From contig CANTUZ010000003.1 of NCBI GenBank assembly GCA_947846985.1, positions 94,950,674-95,014,673 of the forward strand: DNA of 64,000 nucleotides. The letters run 5' to 3'. The position numbers and the translations under genes were made by a program. The notes beneath the pieces are model-generated. The model had not been told where the DNA came from and searched no databases. It saw nothing but the letters and a program-made list of their open reading frames with translations. The stretch is from Fratercula arctica. Its lineage: Eukaryota; Chordata; Aves; Charadriiformes; Alcidae. Within the stretch, counting starts at the first letter, position 1. Every line of letters starts with the position of its first letter. Below are positions 53,301 through 62,101 of this stretch, piece by piece.

Positions 53301-53689
53301 AAGGTTGCATTCCTTTTTGTGTTTTCTAACCTGCTACTCCATGAAACAATTACTGATCCTACGTAAAAAATTAATCTTTAATTACTTAAAAATTAATCTT
53401 TAATTATGCTGTGTTGAGCTGTTTGCCCAATGTATGTGTTAGCTGTAATCTCCCATTACTGTTTAGTTACCTGTACTCACAGCCTCTCTGACCTCAGCAG
53501 GTCACAGTGTGGTCACAGTCATGATCAGGGGCTTCCTCATGACCTTAGACAGGGAACTACAATAAAGACGACAGGCAAAAAGAATGTCTTTTTTCTTTTT
53601 TTAAAATTTATGTGAAACCATGACATTTGAGATAAGACATACTTTTTCTGTCATTTGTTTTGCCTCTGTGACTCCTTGGACTGCCTTTT

Positions 53690-54230
53690 TGGCAGGTTTC
53701 TATATCTTATAAGGGTATGTGTCGGTTGAGTGCACAAAACTGTGAGTGAAGTACATGAGAACTGCCTAGGGTGTAACAGGCACGCAGGACTGGGTTTGAG
53801 TAGCAGGGCTGTAGTGGGATCAGGCCATGAACCACCTTCTGCTCCTCATGGGCGGTTCCTGAGGTCTCTGGGACTGACATAAAGAGTGGTGGGGAAACCC
53901 ACGTGTGCCAAACTGTCACCAAGCCAGAGGAGCTCATGGCCCAACTCGGGCATACGTACTGCTAGCTGCTAGGTGTGGAGACGTGTTGGGGGAGGCATGC
54001 CATGCCACAGGGTTATGCACTTCCTCAGAGAATGCAGCCATGGGCAACCCATACCAGGGCTGGAACAATAAGGAACTGAGCATCAGAAATCCATTAAGCG
54101 CAGGGCAGCAGAAAAAATTATGTTACGTACAACAGCCCAACCTCTTACAACCACCCTGGAGGTGGGGACAGACTCCAAAGAGACATTTGGGTGTGGAGAG
54201 AATAGATGTTTATGTACGTGTTTGTTTAAT
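53690..54230. other. Unassigned GC-richer segment before the LTR at 54291
   Basis: About 500 bp with clearly higher GC than the flanks, running up to about 60 bp before the solo LTR. The + strand ORF 53905-54273 (122 codons) and the overlapping minus ORF have no signal peptide or known motif. It may be an older insertion or a piece of an unrecognised repeat. Confidence 0.35.
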
Positions 54231-54290
54231 CATTTTTATTATTCTTTTTCTCAATACTGGAATAGCTGAATAGAATTTTATGCTGGCTGG

Positions 54291-54880
54291 TGTGCTGGTT
54301 TTGGCTGGGATAGAAGTAATTTTCTTCATAGAAGCTTGTGTGGGGCTATGTTTTAGGTTTCTGCTGGAAACAGTGTTGGTAATAGAGGGGTGTTTTAGCA
54401 CTGCTGAGCAGTGCTTACACAGAGTCAAGGCCTTTTCTGCTTCTCACAACACCCCACCAGCGAGTAGGCTGGGGGTGCACAAGAAATTGTGAGGGGACAC
54501 AGTTGGGACAGCTGACCCCAGCTGACCAAAAGGATCTCCCATACCATATGATGTCATGCTCAGCAATAAAAAGCTGGGGGAAGAAGAAGAAGCTAGCCGG
54601 GGGGGGAGGGCACATTCAGAGTTACAACGTTTGTGTTCCCAAGTAACTGCTATATGAGATGAAGCTCTGCTTTCCTGGAGATGGCTGAACACCTGCGTGC
54701 TGGTGGGAAGTCATTAATTCCTTATTTTGCTTTCCTTGCTTGCATGGCTTTTGCATTACCTATTAAATTGTCTTTATCTAGACTCACGAGTTTTCTCACT
54801 TTTACCCTGCCAATTCTCTCCCCCATCCCACCAGTGGAGAGTGAGCAAGCAGCTGTGGGGACAGGGGTTAAACCATGACA
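54291..54880 (+). mobile_element. Solo LTR, copy B of the same family
   Basis: Runs from TGTGCTGGTTTTGGCTGG to GGGGTTAAACCATGACA with the canonical TG...CA ends, 590 bp. Flanks are GCTGG before and GCTAG after, a one-mismatch 5-bp target duplication. An AATAAA inside GCTCAGCAATAAAAAGC marks the sense direction. It is better preserved at the ends than the copy at 2447. A solo LTR forms by recombination between the two LTRs of a provirus; no internal sequence remains. Confidence 0.88.
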
Positions 54881-55465
54881 GCTAGCAATAAATTAGAGTC
54901 AAGTAAAATACCCTGACTCGATACTGTTATGCCTACAATGATACTGTATGGATTGGTGAGTAAAAGACTAGTCATCAGAAAGCCCTGATGATTTCAGCGG
55001 TGGCTGCATCACTACTTCTTCTGTCTATAGATATAGTATAACTATAGAAATAACTATAGAAATAAGGATTCTGTACTTTGAGGTGCACATAAATTCACTT
55101 CCTAGTATGTTCAATATTCTAGAAAATCATATTAGCAAATTAATAATTCAGCAAACTGTATGTTTTGAATGGTGTATAGCAAATAAGGAAAAGATAATTT
55201 GCAAAGAATGAATATTGGCATAAATAATGCATCATTTCCTAAGAACTTAGAAAGAATTTCTAAGAAATTAATTTTGTGATGAAAAATGTAAGGGTACAAA
55301 TGACGACTTGGTAGGCCATCGAGACAGTGCATATTGTAAAACACAGAGAGTGGAAGTCAAATTGTGCAGGCGCTATAATTTGTGGCATTTCCTATATTAT
55401 GTGTATATATTAAGTAATGCTTTAATTTAGTATTTTTAAATATGCATCAGAAATAAAGCGAGCAT

Positions 55466-55955
55466 GATAGAACAGTCCCAGGGAGCAGCAAGCGTGGGCT
55501 GTCCTGCAAGGGAGGGTTGCTGGGAGGGGGGAGTGACAGTCACCTCAGTGGCACGCAGAGACAGCCAACAGTCCATTGGTTCCCAGGCAGGTCCACAGCA
55601 AGGAGACAGGTCCTGAGATCAAGCCAGAAAGTCCAATATTTGGGTGAGGGTCGAGGCCCAGGTAGGCAAGGTATAATGTCAGGTACCAACCCACTTGCAG
55701 CATAGCCCAGGTGAGGGCCAAGGGCGAGAGTCTGAGCTTAAATGCAGCTCCTGACTGAGGTGGGGGACCCCCAGAAAGTGCTCCGCACAGCTCCCTCTCA
55801 GCTCTTTTCACAGCAGTTTGATCCAAGGTCGCAGCCCCATCCTGCCAGAGCTGACTTCGAGCACAGGTGGGCAGTCCACAAAGTGTGTGCGTGATGTGTG
55901 GGGAGGTGGCAAGAGGAGGTTCATTCCTGGCCCCAACATGGTGACATGATGTTCA
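55466..55955. other. Unassigned GC-rich island followed by poly-T
   Basis: Nearly 500 bp of GC-rich sequence in AT-rich DNA, with recurring words such as CCCAGGTGAGGG, CCCAGGTAGGC and CCCAGGCAGG. It is followed about 40 bp later by 30 T (55998-56027). CpG is not notably enriched, so it is not a clear CpG island promoter. ORFs on both strands (55517-55705 +, 55545-55826 -) show no domain. It could be a retroposed or satellite-like unit. Confidence 0.4.
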
Positions 55956-55995
55956 CAAACATTTTCTGGAGTACTCTCGTCTCTAACAGATTCTT

Positions 55996-55997
<2 letters not shown>

Positions 55998-56027
<30 letters not shown>
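55998..56027. repeat. Poly-T run (30 T)
   Basis: Thirty T after TTCTTTC, just right of the GC-rich island at 55466-55955. If it is a poly-A tail, the retroposed sequence would lie to the right, on the minus strand. Confidence 0.95.
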
Positions 56028-58996
56028 CTGAGAGGTTGTTAGAGTCCATTATGTTCTCGCTTGAAATGTACTTTATTTATTTCATCAGTATTTAATAATT
56101 CTTATTAATAGAAAGAAAACATAATCTTTAAGATACAGGACTTGAATGAAAATCGTTTGAGATTCATTTTTGCTTCTAAATGACTTCCCTGGGGTTCTGC
56201 ATAAACCTTTCTGCTTTAGTTTTCCTTTAGTACCAAATAGAGTATTGTGCTGCTTTTCACCCAGCCTTATATAACTTTAAGAGTCATATTTTCTTCAAGT
56301 ATCTTACTGTGTGTCCATAAAAGTCCCAGTCTTGGACTTTTCTTAGTCTTCATCAATTACATGGAAGCAGCTGGGGTTATAGATAGGAAGATTTTCTCCT
56401 GCCTAAAGCAGACCTAAAATATAACAATTATCATAATCACTTTCAAATTTCATCTGGTGACATCATTTTGTCTCATGACATAGCACCAGCATTTTGCAGA
56501 TATTCAATTTCCTTAATTTCCAAGTCATATATGTTAATACCGTAACTCTATTTCATGTATAGCCCTTTAATTTTCATACTCTTCACTATAAAACTTTTTT
56601 TTCCTCTTTATGTCATTGCTAAAAAAAAAAAATCTTTATTCTCTTTTGGTATTTATTTTCCATCTTTTTCCACTGCTTTTACAAGATGCATTGGTTTACT
56701 TAACATTATTAATTCTACTACTGCCATAATAATCTTTCAGTTGCATGAAGACTAATAATGATTTTTGTGAAGACAGAGCATCATCTGTTATAATATTACT
56801 GATGACTTATTTTTAAATAGTTCAGCAATGTTATCCCATGCAAATATCGTGAGGGAGCGCATTTTCTTTACCAGTAAAAATGAATCCTGTATATGATACC
56901 AGAACTATGCATAATTACAAGAATGAAGGGCAAAATATATTATAAGTGGGCAAGAATTCTACTGCATTAGGCATGCAATAGCTTTCTTTTTGAAGTGTCT
57001 AAAAGGAAAAATAACCTTTTATAAACATCTATTATAGTTACCCATGAGAAAATTTCATTATGAAAAAGGTGTGTTAAGATGGGTTCCTGAATGTAGGATT
57101 TCTAAATATACAGTATTATAGAGCATGGACTTTTACACCTGATGGTATTGACAGAGTAATAGCAGCTAAAATGGATATAATAGTTTGACACTGTTACCTT
57201 AAAAGAAAAAATGCTAAATGATCCAAACTACACATTTGATAGCACATTATCTAATAGTATCATTGAACATCATGAGATTCTGCAGATAATGGAATGGTCT
57301 CAGAATAGAAAGACTATGAGTATTCTGTAAAAAGGCTAGTAGTTTCCTTGCAGAACCTTGTGCTTTCTTTGTAGTCTGGGGAATTATCTCCCAGGGGTGG
57401 AAATACAGAGACAGAGAGAGGAACTGGAAATTAGCGTATGTGCGTGGCTGTGCAGCTAAGTAGTTAGAGTACTTCAGCTGTTAAATTAAAACCAAAACTA
57501 TGCTGGGAGGAAGATGAAAATCCTGTTTCTACCCCTTCTGAGTTTAATATTCAAAGCATCAAGTTTGCTATTATTACTACTAGTTTGTCATAGTCCATAC
57601 CTTTCTGGTATCTTCAAAGGCTTAAATGGAGCTGGTCACTCTGCTGCACAAAGGTCATTGGGCCAGGTTCACATGCACAGCAATTTTCTAACAGGACGTA
57701 ATAAATTTTAGATGTTTTCATCCCAATTTGGGTGACAACAGGAGAGACTGAATATCACCCTTTAATATTATCCTATAATTTTCAAGAGCTCACTTAGTCA
57801 TTTAATATTCTCCAGTTCAAAGTTTCCACAGAGAGTATCTTTCCTGTCCTATTTTGGTCTTTCAGCATAGTCCAAAATATGCTCAAAAATATTCTTTAAG
57901 TACATGGAGGAAGAGGAGGACATTTAATTAAACCATGTAATTAAAGTGGTACCATAATCCACGTGCACTTTAGAAACAGACCAGGTGTATATAGGTATAG
58001 AAATATACACATCCACATGTCAATACATGTGCTGCATAGAAATGAAAAAAATGTAAAGAAATTTCAAAATATAAATGCTATTGTTTATTTTTATTAAATG
58101 GCTTCCCTTGTAAGATACACTTTATTCTTTACAATAATTGTCTCATTTGTAAATGTTAGAGGCCACTATCTTAAAGTGTAAGATAAATGTACTGAGAATA
58201 AAAAGGCTTCCAAAAATTGGCTTCATTATCTTATTTTGATTTTCCTTCTGTTCTGTAATCACTCATCTCCATGCAATGAAAATTGCCAGATATATTGAAG
58301 GGCCAAAACCCACTTTTCTATAAATTAAATAGTCCTGGAGGACTCTGTAGACTGCTGGCTTTGATTGTGATACACCAAAAACCTCAAGCATATGAATAAG
58401 GAACTTTGGTTTTCAGATATATACTTTGAAAACTAAGGATTTAATTAAGTGTTTTGCTGAATGTATGTGAACGTAAAAGAGTTATGTATGTGAACATAAA
58501 AGAACATAAAGATGTTTTCTTCATTGAAGCCATAATTCACATGCCTACATCTTCAGAATATCTACTTTTATCATAAATTAATGATATATCATTATTAGGA
58601 AAACATCTATTGTTAAACCTCATGACTAGAGCTTAGATGCTCCAGTTTACTCTTAGTTTTGCCGCCAATGTACTATCTTAACTTGGTTATCATTATTTTT
58701 TGTCAACAGAGGGAGGGAATATGGAAAGTATGCTTTTAAGCTATTTCTCTTCCATACACAAGTACAGTGAAATGTACTAAATGAAAATCAAACCTTTAGC
58801 AGGAATAGAAATAGGAAAAATCTGACTTTAGTTGTAGTGGTGTAGTTCTGATCAGTTGGACTCATTCCAGTTTCACATCAGTGTAATTAGATGTAGAACT
58901 TGCTTTGTTGTGTATTTTCTATTTTTGTAATGAGGCATTGATATTCAACTGTATTTGGTGTGAAAACAAATATGTTTTTCTCTGTTTGAATTCTAG

Positions 58997-59100
58997 GCTG
59001 CCATGGAAAATACAGAATAACCTTAAGGAACAAGTGTTATGAAGCTATCCTCAATAATGAAGCAGGTGTAAAAGACAACTCCTGTTTGCCAGGTGAAACA
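58997..59100 (+). other. EYS: EYS 5' leader part of first coding exon
   Basis: Non-coding start of the exon that carries the EYS start codon. A pyrimidine-rich tract ending in TTCTAG (58991-58996) is a good splice acceptor, so at least one upstream non-coding exon is expected; I could not find it in this window. The leader holds two short upstream ORFs: 59003-59020 (ATG with G at -3 and G at +4, five codons then TAA) and 59039-59071 (ten codons then TAA). Neither is in frame with the main ATG. The main frame itself has no stop from the acceptor to 59101, but it also has no ATG there. The exact exon start is inferred from the AG and not proven. Confidence 0.7.
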
Positions 59101-59854
59101 ATGACTACAAAATCAGCAGTTCACATGTTAGTGTGCTTTCTTCAACTATGCATTGTAAATGGGCAGGTAATATGTGAGAGGCAAATGACTACTGAATGGC
59201 GACTGGAACCAAAACCTAGTGTAGTAAAATGGACACCAAGGGAAAACATCTGCTCAGACTTTTACACCGAATGCTGGAATATGAATAAAACTATAACTGG
59301 GGAAATCTTGGAAGAACAAAATCTCAGTATCCCTCAGATATGCCCCTTACAGCTTCAATTAGGTGACAGTCTCTTCATCTCCTCGGAGCCATCCTTTCAG
59401 TCCTACGGAATGAATTTGGTAAATGTCTCCAAGGAAGAATTTATTAACTGCCCTAAAGCTGGTTTTCTTCAAAAGGGGTTGATTTTTGTTTGCCAGATAA
59501 GAGGACTGCACCAAGTTGACCCTAACTGGCTTGGTGTTGGAACTCATTACTTTGCAGAGCTTCATAAGAGAGGCCCGCTATTGTGCAGCATGGGCCTTCG
59601 TCTAAACATAACTGTGAAGCAGCAGTTTTGCCAACAGTCTCCAAATGCACCATTATGCTCTGGGCATGGAAAATGTCTAAGCCACATTTGGGAAAAAGCA
59701 TATAATTGCCATTGTTTCTCACAGTATTCTGGAAGGTTCTGCCAGAAGTTTGATATGTGCTCCACTAAACCTTGCCACAACAATGCCTCCTGCACTGCAA
59801 GATCAGAACTTTCTGGAGATTCTTACGAATGCACGTGTCCTCCAAAATTTTCAG
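59101..59854 (+). CDS. EYS: EYS first coding exon (signal peptide, N-terminal region, EGF modules 1-2)
   Basis: Codes for residues 1-251 plus one base of an EYS-like protein, a large secreted matrix protein of the photoreceptor interface; human EYS loss causes retinitis pigmentosa. The ATG at 59101 is chosen because the start (MTTKS) matches the human start (MTDKS) as I remember it and leads into a hydrophobic signal peptide (about residues 6-20, cleavage near 21). An open TTG at 59086 is in frame but is not a plausible eukaryotic start. Residues 22-175 form the N-terminal region with cysteines 51, 58, 81, 117, 131 and 162; the stretch CPLQLQLGDSLFISSEPS (81-98) is close to human EYS. EGF1 has cysteines 177, 186, 192, 203, 205 and 214. 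EGF2 starts at 220 and its sixth cysteine (255) lies in the next exon. N-glycosylation sequons sit at 62, 74, 108, 169 and 228. The donor is CAG|GTATTT at 59855, phase 1. No frameshift or stop is seen. The remaining exons lie beyond the window. Confidence 0.95.
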
Positions 59855-61987
59855 GTATTTCTTTTCCCCTCTAGGAATAAATGTTACATAGATAATACAT
59901 TTTCTTTAATGGATAGTAAAACAGTGAGAACATCATTAGCAAGGTTTTTGTATAATTTGATTGTCCATTGCCACTACCACACCTGCACTGTCTCTTTTAC
60001 ATGTCGCTTCTGGGAGACTGTGCGGTCATCTGAAGACAGTTTGTACTTGCTTACATTCATGTGTGCATTGTGGGGAAAAACAGAATAGGTTCTAATCATA
60101 CTTCTTTCCCACTTAAGCATGAGACGTTGGTAAGTACTTGTGAACTTACAGAAGTAACTGTTTTCTTTGTTTCTTTGTTCAGCAGTTCAAAGTTATTACA
60201 CCAAAGAACATAAATCATTTGGAGTAAGCTTCCCCAAAAAATACTTAATTAAGCAAACTGCAGAAAAAGAGCAAATGGTTTTGTTGAAAGGAACAGGTTT
60301 TTTCCAACCTGTCACAAAACTTCCCTTTTCAGTTTAAAGACCTTTTAAATTACACTAGATAATTTTTTTAAAATCAAAATTTGTTTTTAGTTGAAGAGTC
60401 AAACATTTAAGTAGAAGAGCAAGCAAAACAAAATACTTACTCTTTTCTTCCAGATTGTGTTGTGCTGTAAAGATCTTTTCCAAAGGAGTTTGCTAAACAT
60501 ACAAATTAAATATTTCACAAATGAAAAAACTTACCTAATTCTATCTCGGGAATATTGCAGCACTTACCTAAAACCCACTGAAGAAACTTAATCTGGGTTT
60601 GGGATTGGACTGCCAGAGAGTACAGCATACTTAGAGACATTCTTACCTAAACATTATCTCCATTTATGGAGAAAGAAAAGAGGATGAAGGAAATTATGGG
60701 TATATTATTCCTCCATTCAGAGCAATGGAGTTTGGAAATCCTTTAGAAAGTACCAGAAATATTCATTCGCATCACAGAAAGGATTGTTGTATTTCCTTCT
60801 GTACTTGTGTAGCAGAATACTAGCAATGTTCCTTTGATGGACCACATTTTTGTGCTCTCTCAATAGTGATGCTATGCTATGAAACACAGCTGATGTGTCA
60901 GGAACGAGTGAGGTTCATAGAATACAGAAATGAAGGTTATGTTGCATACAGTTTGCTGTAATTTATTTTTAATTGCTTTTCAAACTGCATAATAATTTGG
61001 TTACTAATGCATTTGCAAATAGAAATCATGCAGGTATGAATAAGTCAATGTTATGAGAAAAATATTTTTATAGTTATTCAAAGTTTAGTAAGATAGTGGA
61101 AAAAGTTGATGGTATGCAGTATGTTTTCTATTTCTTTTATGATTTCTGCAGGCTGTGTAAAATGCTTTGAAAAGAATAATATCAAATAGTGTCTGGTACT
61201 ACTTTAATTCAAAGTAATGGAGAGTTTCTCAAGCAATTCTGTTAAAAGCAATCATCATACGTAATCAATAAGCAATGCTTAAAATATTCTGTTAGCCTAT
61301 ATGGGGAAGTGTTGGCTAATGCCATAATTTCGTACTAGGAATACTCATCCAGTAATTAAACTGTATGTAAGCAAGAAGAACTAGGAGATTAAACCATCAC
61401 ATATAATGGATGTGGCTATACAAAAGTAAGGGAGGAAAAAAGTTCCTCCCATAATATGAAGTCTATTAGAAATTTGAGAAGTTGTTGAAGTGTGAATAAT
61501 TTCATAGCAACAATTCAAGTGACAAGCATAATTATATGGTATTTAGACCCATATGCTGTAATAACATAAACAATTTATAATTGGAATTGTAATTTCCAGA
61601 AAGCTGCATATTAAGAAAGTCAAATTGGACTCCACATGAGAACATCTTTTGTGGAAGGAAACTGTAAGCTAGATTCATGTTATAAAGAAACAAATACTAC
61701 AGTACTAATAGCATTTCTGCATTTTAAGCTATAACTGAATTTGTAACTGTATGACAGATAAGGTTGAGCACCATCACTCATATTAAAGCAGCTGAATATC
61801 TTTCTGCCTTGCTTCAGAACTTCAGTAATTTTGCTGAAAACTAGCAACCAACATTAGCACAATTACCTATCTAATCATCCGCCTGCCTATTAAATATAAT
61901 GCTTTATTTTACATATAAATTTGAAATTTCAGTAAAAAATACAAATATTTACTGAAGTTCAGTGTTCTTATTATCCCTTTTAAATAG
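59855..61987 (+). other. EYS: EYS intron between the first two coding exons
   Basis: A 2,133-bp phase-1 intron with GT at 59855-59856 and AG at 61986-61987. It is AT-rich and I see no repeat of a known family in it. The reading frame of the preceding exon runs 20 bases into it to a TAG (59872-59874), followed at once by AATAAA. The pyrimidine-rich bases before that TAG look like a splice acceptor but lie far too close to the donor to be used with it. Confidence 0.85.
59876..59881 (+). promoter_or_regulatory. Possible intronic polyadenylation signal of EYS
   Basis: A perfect AATAAA starts one base after the first in-frame stop met when the EYS donor at 59855 is not spliced. Using it would give a 257-residue secreted protein with EGF1 and an incomplete EGF2. 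AATAAA is common in AT-rich DNA, so this is only a candidate. Short N-terminal isoforms of EYS are known in humans, but I cannot say this one exists. Confidence 0.2.
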
Positions 61988-62101
61988 GTAAAAATTGTAC
62001 AGAGATAGTCGGACAGTGCCAGCCACATACGTGTTTCAATGGTAACTGCAGCAATGTTACTCCAAATACTTTTCTTTGTGAATGTGACAAGGGTTTTACA
62101 G
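61988..62101 (+). CDS. EYS: EYS second coding exon (end of EGF2, most of EGF3)
   Basis: A 114-bp exon with phase 1 at both ends, the usual form of an EGF-coding exon. It is bounded by AAATAG (acceptor, 61982-61987) and ACAG|GTAAG (donor at 62102), and joins the preceding exon in frame. It completes the glycine at residue 252, supplies the sixth cysteine of EGF2 (255), and gives EGF3 cysteines 262, 267, 272, 282 and 284; the sixth must come from the next exon. Residues 260-272 (GQCQPHTCFNGNC) match human EYS (GQCQPHVCFHGNC) as I recall it. Sequons at 254, 271 and 274 suggest dense glycosylation. The combined coding length of the two exons is 868 nt, close to the 862 nt I remember for the human equivalents, which supports the exon assignment. 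Confidence 0.93.

Larger units (their letters stand above)
54881..58996. other. Upstream flank or 5' intron of EYS
   Basis: Apart from the GC-rich island and poly-T near 55.5-56.0 kb, this is AT-rich unique DNA. The exon at 58997 begins with a splice acceptor, so at least the right part of this stretch should be an intron of EYS. No promoter or upstream exon could be identified. Confidence 0.6.

Noticed and set aside
59086..59100. In-frame TTG start 5 codons before the EYS ATG
   Set aside because: The ATG at 59101 leads straight into the signal peptide and matches the human start; a TTG start is unlikely in an animal gene.
59855..59874. GT...AG pair of 20 bases at the end of the first EYS exon
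   Set aside because: Far too short to be an intron, and splicing to 61988 gives the conserved EGF frame.
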